DNA of 64,000 nucleotides from Firmicutes bacterium UBA7523 (GTDB lineage Bacteria; Bacillota; Dethiobacteria; Dethiobacterales; Dethiobacteraceae). The position numbers were made by a program, and so were the translations under genes. The stretch spans positions 533 to 64,532 of the forward strand of contig DLMZ01000047.1 of the NCBI GenBank assembly GCA_002479415.1. The letters are read 5' to 3'. Positions 35,196-43,125 of the stretch are shown here, one piece after another (positions within the stretch are counted from its first letter, which is position 1; each line of letters starts with the position of its first letter). The notes under the pieces are model-generated. The model had not been told where the DNA came from and did not search any database. It saw only the letters and a program-made list of their open reading frames with translations.

Positions 35196-35325
35196 AAAGA
35201 TGCGAGACCAGATTGAGCAGTTAGTTCTCGAAGAATTTGACCGGGCGAACAAAAACTTCCGGGGTTTAGTAATAACCATGAGGCGTATTGGGGGAATACG
35301 CGGGAGGAGACGCAATGATACCTGA
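35188..35325 (+). CDS. Small basic protein, unknown
   Basis: 45 residues from TTG 35188, preceded by AAGGAGGGAAGCACAA. Helical N-terminus (YRKMRDQIEQLVLEEFDRA) and very basic C-terminus. It overlaps both neighbours slightly. Confidence 0.4.
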   Translation: MYRKMRDQIEQLVLEEFDRANKNFRGLVITMRRIGGIRGRRRNDT

Positions 35326-35641
35326 GTATAGAAGGTTTAGATGTTGCTTGTGTCCAAACAGGAATGACCCACAGAAAGTTAAGTGCCCCCCGAAACCGTT
35401 TAACCCAGAAGTCACGCCTTGCCGTTTTATCAAGGCCTACATAGATAAGCGGGGCTGGAAATACAAAGTAATGTCCGGCATGGGCGAAAGCAATTACAAG
35501 GCCAGGTATCAAAAGCCTGAGAAACGTGGGGATGCTGGGTGGAAGTGTGTGCGAAATCTTCCCTGGCGGAAGTCGTTTGATGAGGCGCAGAGTGATTTGA
35601 ATGCGTTAGCGAAGAAGAAGGGGTGGGGTGAGACAGGGTGA
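35315..35641 (+). CDS. Small phage protein with paired cysteines
   Basis: 108 residues, ATG 35315 behind GGGAGGAG. CCLCPNRNDPQKVKCPP near the start may bind metal. It overlaps the next gene start (GTGA). Its place in front of the PAPS-reductase-like gene suggests a shared process, but no function is known. Confidence 0.5.
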   Translation: MIPEYRRFRCCLCPNRNDPQKVKCPPKPFNPEVTPCRFIKAYIDKRGWKYKVMSGMGESNYKARYQKPEKRGDAGWKCVRNLPWRKSFDEAQSDLNALAKKKGWGETG

Positions 35642-36882
35642 GCAAAAAGCAAAGCATATACGCATATGTCGAAATGCAAGAGATGCAATCCTGGCCGCTT
35701 GAAAAGAAAGTCGAGGAGGCGCAGGAAATAATCCGCGAAACGTTCAGGCGCGGTAAGAAGGTAGCTCTTGCATTTTCCGGCGGCAAAGACTCAACTGCCC
35801 TCTGGCACCTTATTCGCGAAACCTGCCCTGAAGAAGCAAAAAATATGATAGTCATTTTCGGCAATACAGGCGTGGAGTACAAAGAATCCCTTCTGTTTGC
35901 TCGTCAAATGGGCAAGGAATGGGGCGGCGAGAATTTTTACGAAACGAAGCTTGACCGAATAAAGGTGCCGCGCCTGAAATACGAAGCGCAAAAAGAAGTA
36001 TGGGCAAAGATTGAGGCGGATGATGACGTTGCCAGGTACCTAAATATAAAAGGGCGCCTACTGAAAACTGACAAGCTCAATGAAGCCGTTACACCCGAAA
36101 TGTGGGCAGATTTTCGCCGCCGGAAGCTCGTGTGGGAGGCGGGAACGCAGGTTAGTTTTTGGTTTATTGCTGAACAGTACGGTTTCCCGATACTTGGCAA
36201 GGATGCTACGAAGTTGGACGCGCCGCGAATAAACATCAATGTGTTTCTAAAATACAGCGATGAACAGAGCAAGGGTAACGAAAAATACTACGACATGATC
36301 AGAAAGTTCCCAGACATGCGTATATCACACTCCTGCTGTAATTTTATCAAGGAGCAGCCAAGTCAGAAGCTGCAAAGAGAGTTGGGATGCGACACCCTTT
36401 TCCGTGGTTTAATGGCAAGCGAGAGTCGCCGCCGCACGTTTACTTTTTTAGACCACGGATTTTTGTACACGGTCAAGACAGGCTACCTTTACTCAAACCC
36501 GATGTCAACATGGACGGATGCCGACGTTTGGGAGTACATCAAAACGCGAAACTGCCCGTATTCGGAATTATACGATTTGGCCGATGATGACGGGAACAAA
36601 CTGTTTCAGCGCAACGGCTGCTATACATGTGGCACAGGATTGGCCTACGAGGGAAACAACATAGAAATCTTGCGGAAGCATTATCCGAGCAAGTGGCGGG
36701 CGTTGATGGAATACGGGATGGCTAGGGAAATGAAGGCCTTCGCATGTGCCATCAGTGACGACATCAAACTAAACACCTTAGAACACGACTGGCTGTTGGA
36801 TATGCGGCCATGTGCTTTTGACAGGCTGACACCAAGAGTAAATTTGTTGGAGGCCTTATCGTATGGCGCGGTGCTATTTTAG
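35638..36882 (+). CDS. PAPS reductase-like (PP-loop ATPase family) enzyme
   Basis: 414 residues. PP-loop SGGKDS at 47-52 in VALAFSGGKDSTALWHL, then IVIFGNTGVEYKES, typical of the phosphoadenosine phosphosulfate reductase family; later SHSCCNFIKEQ and CYTCGTGLAYEG hold conserved cysteines. Phage members of this family are long and are not thought to serve sulfate assimilation; a role in DNA or RNA sulfur modification or as a counter-defence has been suggested for relatives. The substrate is unknown here. Confidence 0.8.
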   Translation: MSKKQSIYAYVEMQEMQSWPLEKKVEEAQEIIRETFRRGKKVALAFSGGKDSTALWHLIRETCPEEAKNMIVIFGNTGVEYKESLLFARQMGKEWGGENFYETKLDRIKVPRLKYEAQKEVWAKIEADDDVARYLNIKGRLLKTDKLNEAVTPEMWADFRRRKLVWEAGTQVSFWFIAEQYGFPILGKDATKLDAPRININVFLKYSDEQSKGNEKYYDMIRKFPDMRISHSCCNFIKEQPSQKLQRELGCDTLFRGLMASESRRRTFTFLDHGFLYTVKTGYLYSNPMSTWTDADVWEYIKTRNCPYSELYDLADDDGNKLFQRNGCYTCGTGLAYEGNNIEILRKHYPSKWRALMEYGMAREMKAFACAISDDIKLNTLEHDWLLDMRPCAFDRLTPRVNLLEALSYGAVLF

Positions 36883-36902
36883 GCACAGAAGGGGTGTATT
36901 AA

Positions 36903-37058
36903 ATGAACCACTACCAACTCCACCACCTAATCGAAGCCTACCGCGCCCGGATGCACCAACTTGCGGCTGTGTACGGCATGGGGGATGCGCGAGTGTTGCG
37001 ACTAAGCCAGAGGCTGGATAGGTTGATTGTGGCGGAGATGAGGGGGAAAGGGGTGTAA
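36903..37058 (+). CDS. Spo0E-like phosphatase (sporulation regulator)
   Basis: 51 residues, AAGGGGTG before ATG 36903. The sequence LIEAYRARMHQLAAVYG followed by LRLSQRLDRLIV carries the SQxLDxLI signature of the Spo0E family. Spo0E-type proteins dephosphorylate Spo0A~P and hold back entry into sporulation. Found here inside a prophage that splits sigK, it would give the phage a handle on sporulation timing (inference). Confidence 0.82.
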   Translation: MNHYQLHHLIEAYRARMHQLAAVYGMGDARVLRLSQRLDRLIVAEMRGKGV

Positions 37059-37060
37059 TT

Positions 37061-37498
37061 TTGCGAGAAATCATAGTGCCGAGAGAAAATGGACGGTTTG
37101 TATCAGGGTTTTCTTATTCTCCGGAAACGCAAATAAAACCAGGTGAACATAAAAGTCAGCAAACCGAAATAAAACCAGGGCAAAGATTAAGCCCATCTAC
37201 AGAATTTAAACCCGGGCAAGTAGCACGCAACAAATTACCGATTGGTTCTGTGAGGATAAGAGAGGAAACGCATACGGGATTATTGAGGGCATGGGTAAAA
37301 GTTGCCGAGCCTAATGTGTGGCAAAAAAGAGCAATCCTTGTTTGGGAGTCTATGCGCGGGCCATTACCAAAAGGCTGGGTTGTTCACCACAAAGACAGAG
37401 ACAGCCTCAACGATCATCCCGATAACCTTGTAGGAATGACGCGGCGCGACCATGCCGCAGAACACAGAAGGGAGCTGCAGGCATGGTATATGAACTAA
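37061..37498 (+). CDS. HNH endonuclease with KPGQ repeats
   Basis: 145 residues from TTG 37061, three bases after the Spo0E-like gene. Three short repeats (QIKPGEH, EIKPGQR, EFKPGQV) at about 24-50 resemble small DNA-binding modules of homing endonucleases; the C-terminal HNH motif is GWVVHHKDRDSLNDHPDNL ... RRDHAAEH. A free-standing homing or restriction-like nuclease; it overlaps the methyltransferase start by 16 bases. Confidence 0.78.
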   Translation: MREIIVPRENGRFVSGFSYSPETQIKPGEHKSQQTEIKPGQRLSPSTEFKPGQVARNKLPIGSVRIREETHTGLLRAWVKVAEPNVWQKRAILVWESMRGPLPKGWVVHHKDRDSLNDHPDNLVGMTRRDHAAEHRRELQAWYMN

Positions 37499-39000
37499 TT
37501 GTGGATTCCTTTGCCGGCGGTGGTGGTGCCTCAATAGGTATTGCCCTGGCCATAGGCCGTTCCGTAGATATAGCCATTAACCATGACCCGATAGCCATAG
37601 CCATGCACAAGGTTAACCATCCGGACACCTACCACTACTTAGAGAATGTCTGGGAAGTAGACCCCCGAGAAGCGGCGGCAGGTAGGCCAGTGGGGTTGTG
37701 TTGGCTGAGTCCGGATTGCAAACACTTTTCGAAAGCAAAGGGTGGCAAGCCAGTAGAAAAGAATATTCGTGGCCTTGCATGGGTGGCAGTGCGCTGGGCG
37801 GCAACAGTGAGGCCGCGAGTCATCATCCTAGAGAACGTAGAAGAGTTTAAGACCTGGGGGCCGCTGCTTGAAGGCGGCAAGCCTGACCCGAAGCAAAAAG
37901 GACGGACGTTTCGTTCATTTGTCAATGCGCTGAAGAGGTACGGCTATAAAGTAGAATGGCGTGAATTGAGGGCATGTGATTATGGAGCGCCGACGATACG
38001 CAAGCGGCTGTTCCTTGTTGCTCGATGTGATGGACAGCGCATTGTCTGGCCGGAACCGACTCATGGTGACCCGGAGAGTGATGTAGTTAAATCCGGGAAG
38101 CTGAGCCCATGGCGCACTGCAGCAGAGATAATTGATTGGAGCCTGCCATGTCCCAGCATCTTTGAGAGGAAGCGGCCACTGGCTGAGAACACTATGAAGC
38201 GAATTGCCCGGGGAATTAAGAAATTTGTGGTTGATAATCCAAGGCCGTTTATAATGCAGGCTTACGGTGGAGGTTACACGGGATCTGGATCAGACATTAA
38301 TAAACCGCTGCCAACAATTACAACAAAGGATCACAACTGGCTAGTAACCCCAATTATATCCCGTCAATTCGGCAATTCAATCGGGCACGGAATTGATGAC
38401 CCCCTGGGAACTGTGACAGCTGGCGGTGGCGGTAAATCACAATTAGTCACAGCTTTTCTTGCTCAATACCACGGCTACGATGACGCACCAAGAGGTCAAA
38501 CGATGGACAGGCCGTTACTTACACAGGACACATCGAACCGCTACGCCCTTGTCACTAGCCACATCATAAAAATGCGCGGCACCAACATTGGCCACAGGGT
38601 AGACGAACCACTACATACCATTACTGCCGGCGGCTTACATTTGGGTGAGGTAAGGGCCTTCCTACTTAAGTATTACGGCACGGCTACCGGTCAGGAGTTA
38701 AACAGCCCGATGCACACCGTAACGACAAAGGACAGAATGGGCCTTGTTGCCGTCCACGGCCAGGACTATCAGATTGTTGATATCGGCATGAGGATGCTGG
38801 AACCACACGAGCTTTTTGCGGCACAGGGTTTTCCGGATGATTACATCATTGACCGGGACGAGGACGGGAACAAGTTTGCGAAAAAGGAACAGGTGGCAAA
38901 ATGCGGCAACTCTGTTTGTCCACCGCTTGCCGAGGCGCTTGTAAGGGCGAATATGTCGGAGCTGGCCACGGAGAGAAAGGATAATGAGGCTGCCATATGA
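37483..39000 (+). CDS. DNA (cytosine-5) methyltransferase
   Basis: 505 residues. Motif I DSFAGGGGASIG (8-19), motif IV WLSPDCKHFS with catalytic Cys79, motif VI ENVEEF (117-122), and C-terminal motif X AKCGNSVCPPLAEAL. The target-recognition region (about 265-430) is made of five degenerate repeats of the form PLxTxTxxxxxxLVT, each about 35 residues. No cognate restriction enzyme is evident unless the preceding HNH gene serves; self-protection against host restriction is likely. Confidence 0.93.
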   Translation: MVYELIVDSFAGGGGASIGIALAIGRSVDIAINHDPIAIAMHKVNHPDTYHYLENVWEVDPREAAAGRPVGLCWLSPDCKHFSKAKGGKPVEKNIRGLAWVAVRWAATVRPRVIILENVEEFKTWGPLLEGGKPDPKQKGRTFRSFVNALKRYGYKVEWRELRACDYGAPTIRKRLFLVARCDGQRIVWPEPTHGDPESDVVKSGKLSPWRTAAEIIDWSLPCPSIFERKRPLAENTMKRIARGIKKFVVDNPRPFIMQAYGGGYTGSGSDINKPLPTITTKDHNWLVTPIISRQFGNSIGHGIDDPLGTVTAGGGGKSQLVTAFLAQYHGYDDAPRGQTMDRPLLTQDTSNRYALVTSHIIKMRGTNIGHRVDEPLHTITAGGLHLGEVRAFLLKYYGTATGQELNSPMHTVTTKDRMGLVAVHGQDYQIVDIGMRMLEPHELFAAQGFPDDYIIDRDEDGNKFAKKEQVAKCGNSVCPPLAEALVRANMSELATERKDNEAAI

Positions 39001-39063
39001 AGCGAAGTAAACTAAGGTGCGATGCAAGCAATTTTGACATAGATACGGGGTAGGTGATTGCTG

Positions 39064-39177
39064 TTGCCACAAAAACAAGATTTGGATTCTATATTATCTC
39101 AGCCCCAGGTTGCCGCCAAGGAGCATATGAAGCGAATTATTGAGCAGCTAAAAAAAGACGGCCGGAGGTCTAACTGA
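39064..39177 (+). CDS. Small charged protein, unknown
   Basis: 37 residues from TTG 39064 (GGGGTAGGTG upstream; TTG 39058 also possible). Helical, basic C-terminus (EHMKRIIEQLKKDGRRSN). Its TGA overlaps the ATG of the replication gene, which suggests coupling. Confidence 0.4.
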   Translation: MPQKQDLDSILSQPQVAAKEHMKRIIEQLKKDGRRSN

Positions 39178-40103
39178 TGGCAAACCCCCAACCGGACAAA
39201 TACACAAGACTTTCTAACGAGCTGTATGAGTCAATAATGCAGACCGATTTCACCAAACGACAACGGAGCATGCTGGATTTAATTATTAGAGCGAGTTACG
39301 GCTGCAATAATAAGTATGCCTTGCTTCGGCCCTCTGATTTTGAGGTAGTTGGGGTTTACAAAACACACGTTAAAAAAGAGCTTGAGTACCTTTGCCGTGC
39401 AAAGGTGATAACTTGGCATGGTGAGCGGATTTCGCTCAATAAGGACTACGAGCAGTGGCGAATTAACCTTTGCAAGCCATGCAACGGGAACAAGCTGCAG
39501 GAAATTCTTCGAAGAAACATCTCTAATGAAGTTACTGAAACAGTAACCAAAGTTACCAAAACAGTAACTGCCGAACAAATGGTCGGTTACCAAAACAGTA
39601 ACCAAGAGGTTACTAAAACAGTAACCGACACCCCCCAAGAAAGCCTGCAACCATCGGACTCCGCAGGGTGCCTAAAGACAATTAAAGACAATAGTAGTAG
39701 TAGTATAGTGGGCGAGGCAAGTCTTGAGGATGCCGTTGTGTTTTACCAAAAGCACTTTCCTATACTCAACCCATACCAGTATGAGCAGTTAGTAAAATTT
39801 GTGGATGATGGCATGGCGGCTGACGTCATTCTTTATGTGATGGAAAAGGCGGCTCTAAATGGGGCGTTAAAGTTTGCGTACATACAAAGCACATTAGGCA
39901 CTCTTTTTGTTCAGGGAGTTCGAACGAAAGAACAGGCCCTAAGAGAAGAGGAGTTATTTAAACGACGAGGAGGCTTTAACAATGATGACACGAAGAGACC
40001 GCGAGCGTCGCCAAGGAGAGGTAGTGCAGCTCAAAAACGCACTGGTAGCCTCGAATGTATTATCATTAACGGCGCCGGGGATGAAGCTGCTGAGCCAGGA
40101 TGA
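39177..40103 (+). CDS. Phage replication initiator (O-like N-terminus, DnaD-like C-terminus)
   Basis: 308 residues. N-terminal winged helix of the phage replication O type at about 7-105 (YTRLSNELYESIMQTDFTKRQ, LRPSDFEVVGVYKTHVKKEL), a linker encoded by four iterons (VTETVTKVTKTVT...), then a DnaB_2/DnaD-like helical domain at about 180-260. As with lambda O, the origin lies within the gene. The helicase-loader gene overlaps its 3' end by 122 bases. Confidence 0.85.
   Translation: MANPQPDKYTRLSNELYESIMQTDFTKRQRSMLDLIIRASYGCNNKYALLRPSDFEVVGVYKTHVKKELEYLCRAKVITWHGERISLNKDYEQWRINLCKPCNGNKLQEILRRNISNEVTETVTKVTKTVTAEQMVGYQNSNQEVTKTVTDTPQESLQPSDSAGCLKTIKDNSSSSIVGEASLEDAVVFYQKHFPILNPYQYEQLVKFVDDGMAADVILYVMEKAALNGALKFAYIQSTLGTLFVQGVRTKEQALREEELFKRRGGFNNDDTKRPRASPRRGSAAQKRTGSLECIIINGAGDEAAEPG
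39531..39626. repeat. Four iterons, putative replication origin
   Basis: Imperfect palindromes of 18 bp at 39531-39548, 39552-39569, 39586-39603 and 39609-39626, with consensus GTTACYRAAACAGTAACY. They lie within the initiator gene and are followed at about 39675-39710 by an AT-rich run with repeated AGT triplets, a possible unwinding zone. Confidence 0.82.
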
Positions 40104-40878
40104 ACATGTTGCGACGTATGATACAGGGGAACGGATTTCTTGTATCGGCTGCGGGGAAGAAATCCTGGTAACTCTAACAATCTTTGACTTATTGGGTGAA
40201 GAGAAAAGACGCGAGCACCGTGTAGACTTATGTGATGACTGCTATAAGCGGCAAGAAGAGGACAAGCAGATACAGCAGCGCTTGGAAAAGATTAATAAGC
40301 TCTTTAACGTGGCGGATCTGGGAGTTCGTTTTGCTCAGTGTACATTCTCAAACTGGACTAAACGCAAGGAACTAAACATGGCCTATAAAATTTGCCATGA
40401 ATACACGAAGGCTTTCAGGGACGCTAAATTGACCGGTCAAGGTATAGTTCTGATGGGTGACCGCGGAAGCGGTAAATCCCATCTGGCCGCAGCGATTGCA
40501 AATGAGCTGTTAAAGCAGCTAGTTCCCGTAATATTTCAGCCGGTGCCCAAGTTGTTAAAACGTATTCAGGCAACATACGGACGTGGCAGTGAGGAAAAGG
40601 AGAGGGATATAATTTCCGCACTCACAACCTGTGATTTGCTTATCTTGGATGATGTCGGAGCAGAAAAATGGACTGAAACTCGTGAAGAGACTTTGTATAA
40701 CATCATCGATGAACGGTACCGGCAGCTGCTACCCGTTATACTCACCACAAACTGTGACATGGAAGACCTTGAAATGCAGATTGGCTCACGCAGTTATGAT
40801 CGATTACTAGAAGTTTGCCGTTTTGTCCGCATGGAGGCAGAAAGCTGGAGAGTGTTAAAGGCCAAAGGAAAAGTTTGA
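39982..40878 (+). CDS. DnaC/DnaI-like helicase loader
   Basis: 298 residues, GAGGAGG before ATG 39982. N-terminal zinc site CIGC ... CDDC at 54-87; AAA+ domain with Walker A GDRGSGKS (159-166) and Walker B LLILDDVG (about 211-218), then LTTNCDMEDL and RSYDRLLEVC (arginine finger region). It loads the replicative helicase at the phage origin. Confidence 0.9.
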   Translation: MMTRRDRERRQGEVVQLKNALVASNVLSLTAPGMKLLSQDEHVATYDTGERISCIGCGEEILVTLTIFDLLGEEKRREHRVDLCDDCYKRQEEDKQIQQRLEKINKLFNVADLGVRFAQCTFSNWTKRKELNMAYKICHEYTKAFRDAKLTGQGIVLMGDRGSGKSHLAAAIANELLKQLVPVIFQPVPKLLKRIQATYGRGSEEKERDIISALTTCDLLILDDVGAEKWTETREETLYNIIDERYRQLLPVILTTNCDMEDLEMQIGSRSYDRLLEVCRFVRMEAESWRVLKAKGKV

Positions 40879-40900
40879 TTCGTGGATTGGAGGAACGAGA

Positions 40901-41395
40901 ATGAATAGACATACAATCGCGTTATACTTTTTACTTCTAACGATTGTCTGCCTGCTGGTGTTCAACGTTTATACTCAGGCATATATTGCTGCGGCGTTAA
41001 GCCAGGAGCTCGAGGCGGCATTTAAGGAGCAGGCGGAGATCCGGCAGAAGCAAGATGAAATCTGGCAGAGGCAGGAACGGATCCTGCGCATCTTTGAGGG
41101 GGCAGAAACCTTTGAAGTAACGGCCTATACTCATGTGGCTATACCGGGAGTAGCGGATATCAACGGCACCGGAGATGGTTTGACGTCAATCGGTTTGCCG
41201 GTGAGTGAAAGATTTGTAGCAGTAGATCCTCGGGTTATTCCCCTGAGGAAGTGGCTTATAGTCGAGGGAGTGGGTTTGGTTTACTCCGCTGATACCGGTG
41301 GGGCGATAAAAGGAAACCGCATAGATATTTTTAAAGAGTGCCGAAAAGAAGCTTTTGAGTGGGGCAGGCGCAAGGCAAGAGTGGTGGTGCTATAG
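40901..41395 (+). CDS. Membrane-anchored 3D-domain protein
   Basis: 164 residues. Membrane anchor at about 6-26, coiled coil rich in Glu and Gln at about 33-68, then a 3D domain (FEVTAYTHVAIPG ... VAVDPRVIPLRKWL ... SADTGGAIKGNRIDIF) with the three conserved aspartates. The fold is that of RpfB/MltA-type peptidoglycan lytic proteins. It is unusual to find it between replication and regulatory genes rather than in a lysis cassette. Confidence 0.85.
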   Translation: MNRHTIALYFLLLTIVCLLVFNVYTQAYIAAALSQELEAAFKEQAEIRQKQDEIWQRQERILRIFEGAETFEVTAYTHVAIPGVADINGTGDGLTSIGLPVSERFVAVDPRVIPLRKWLIVEGVGLVYSADTGGAIKGNRIDIFKECRKEAFEWGRRKARVVVL

Positions 41396-41396
41396 C

Positions 41397-41564
41397 ATGG
41401 AGCGACAAAACATACCTAAGGCGCTTAGGCAAAAGCGGCCCAAGAAAGATGATGAAAACATGGACACTTGGACCTGGTACAAGCCAGAGCAGTTCCTAGA
41501 TAAATTCTATCCGGGGTGGCGCGAGAACGTCCACTTGTGGCCGTCCCGGTCGGGGAGGTTGTGA
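41397..41564 (+). CDS. Small phage protein, unknown
   Basis: 55 residues from ATG 41397, two bases after the 3D-protein stop. Lysine-rich start, tryptophan-rich middle (MDTWTWYKPEQFLDKFYPGW). Not recognised. Confidence 0.45.
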   Translation: MERQNIPKALRQKRPKKDDENMDTWTWYKPEQFLDKFYPGWRENVHLWPSRSGRL

Positions 41565-41569
41565 TGTAA

Positions 41570-42367
41570 ATGGCGGCAAGGGAACAGCTGTATCGCGAAG
41601 CAAGTGCGCCAATGAGGCCCAGTGCTGGTAGAACTCACGAGGAGATTGAGGAAGAAATCAAAAGACGCTACGGGCATATGAGTGCGCCGGTGGTGACGCG
41701 GCAGCTGACGGATGAGGAGCGGTTGGAGCTGGATGCGAGGATTGAGGCTAAGTATGGGGCGCCGAAGCCTATACAGAGCCAAGTCATCAAAAAGGGAAGG
41801 ATGGATAGAGCTATGACGGAGCAAACGGTCAATTATACTGCAAAAGCAGAGGAAAATGTGGGCGGCATGTCAACTAGGGAACTTATTGAGTTAAAAGGAC
41901 TCAAGGGGAAAATCGCCGTCTCTCTCGTAGAGAGCGTTGACAAAGCAGCGTTTCTTCGGGCGGTAGGTGAGGGTAAGTCTAACGTCGAGGTTGGCAAAAT
42001 ATTTGGCATTAGTGCTACGTATGTGTCGGGGCTGCGTAAGTTGTGGGACTGTCAGGGCGAAAGGAAGAGGATTGGGAAGAAAAAAGCTTTGGTGCCGGGC
42101 GTTGGCACTGTTAAGCCCGCTGAACATGACAAGAAAGATGAGCTGGACGGCGATGAAGCCCGCTATACCCTGACCGAAAAAGGCGAGGAGATTATGGTTG
42201 AGGCGGAGGTCTCTAGCGATTATGCGTTTGAACTGAAAGCATTTGAACACCCAAGTGTGGCAGCGGAGTTAGTATACGGAGTATATTCGGCTCTTACTAA
42301 GTTTGTGTGCGTGAATATAGATTCTAGGGTGTCGGTTGAGGTTAAGGTGAGGCGGGTTTCTTCGTGA
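41570..42367 (+). CDS. HTH-containing phage protein, unknown
   Basis: 265 residues. A helix-turn-helix is likely at VEVGKIFGISATYVSGLRKL (about 139-158), preceded by a charged N-terminal region and followed by a linker and a beta-rich C-terminal domain. Its place at the end of the early operon suggests a transcription regulator, but I do not recognise the family. Confidence 0.55.
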   Translation: MAAREQLYREASAPMRPSAGRTHEEIEEEIKRRYGHMSAPVVTRQLTDEERLELDARIEAKYGAPKPIQSQVIKKGRMDRAMTEQTVNYTAKAEENVGGMSTRELIELKGLKGKIAVSLVESVDKAAFLRAVGEGKSNVEVGKIFGISATYVSGLRKLWDCQGERKRIGKKKALVPGVGTVKPAEHDKKDELDGDEARYTLTEKGEEIMVEAEVSSDYAFELKAFEHPSVAAELVYGVYSALTKFVCVNIDSRVSVEVKVRRVSS

Positions 42368-42627
42368 GGGAGAACGAGATTCGCGCCCAAGTTAGGGATT
42401 ATCTTCGGCTAAAAGGTTGGTTTCTGTATTACAACCTAGCTGGCTTAGGGGCTTATCCGGGATTGAGCGATATAGTTGCAGTTAAGGGCGGGCGTATAAT
42501 ACACATTGAGCTTAAGACCAAGCGCGGCAAACAGAGTGACAACCAAGAAAAATTTCAGACTGACTTAGAGGCGGCCGGCGGGGAGTATCGGGTGGTTAGG
42601 TGCATCGAGGACGTTGAAGATTTATAA
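42364..42627 (+). CDS. VRR-NUC domain nuclease
   Basis: 87 residues, GTG start overlapping the previous stop. GLSDIVAVKGGRIIHIELKTKRGKQSDNQ contains the D...ExK active site of VRR-NUC domains, and the length is typical for stand-alone phage versions, which are structure-specific nucleases. Confidence 0.9.
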   Translation: MRENEIRAQVRDYLRLKGWFLYYNLAGLGAYPGLSDIVAVKGGRIIHIELKTKRGKQSDNQEKFQTDLEAAGGEYRVVRCIEDVEDL

Positions 42628-42646
42628 ATTCACGGAGGTGCGAAAT

Positions 42647-42820
42647 ATGGATTGGAATCAAGCGAATGAACATTTAGAAACATGCGAAAAAGCATATGCC
42701 GGCATCGGTTCATCAGGGTATTTTGCTTTGAGTGTTGTCATTAGACCATTACGCGACAGGCTTAATGGCGGGGAAAGAACAGAAGAACTCTATCAAGAGA
42801 TTATGGAAGTAGCTTTATAA
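42647..42820 (+). CDS. Small conserved phage protein, unknown
   Basis: 57 residues, CGGAGGTG before ATG 42647. Helical (MDWNQANEHLETCEKAY, LRDRLNGGERTEELYQ). Function unknown. Confidence 0.5.
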   Translation: MDWNQANEHLETCEKAYAGIGSSGYFALSVVIRPLRDRLNGGERTEELYQEIMEVAL

Positions 42821-42837
42821 AGGGGGCCGTACTCCCT

Positions 42838-43125
42838 ATGAAAAGACAAAACAAACGAAAAATATACCTAAAGCCGCACTTCAAGGAACGCTGGCTCCAG
42901 CATATCGGCTCTGAAAAAGAAGGCCGCATCAAGAGCACTCTGCACGCAGCCATGGCGGAGAAGCCAGCGAAGAGAGTCAGGGAAAACTATTTTGCATTTG
43001 AAGTGAGGGGCGGGCATCGGGCAGTGTGTGCAATAGACCCTGACGGGACATGGGTGTTTGTGACGCTGCTGGCGCGGTGGATGCATGAGCCGCGGAGGAT
43101 GGCGGAGAAAGAGGAGGCTGGGTAG
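42838..43125 (+). CDS. Hypothetical phage protein
   Basis: 95 residues, ATG with AAAGGGGG upstream. Basic N-terminus, then FAFEVRGGHRAVCAIDPDG, a beta-strand-rich part that could be RelE- or BrnT-like in shape, but this is only a guess. It is followed directly by the next gene. Confidence 0.5.
   Translation: MKRQNKRKIYLKPHFKERWLQHIGSEKEGRIKSTLHAAMAEKPAKRVRENYFAFEVRGGHRAVCAIDPDGTWVFVTLLARWMHEPRRMAEKEEAG

Noticed and set aside
37130..37215. CRISPR-like short repeats in the HNH gene
   Set aside because: Three degenerate units in a coding frame (KPGQ peptides), no regular spacers, no cas genes.
39531..39626. CRISPR array from the GTTAC repeats
   Set aside because: Units of 18 bp with 3 to 16 bp gaps inside a coding gene fit iterons, not an array.
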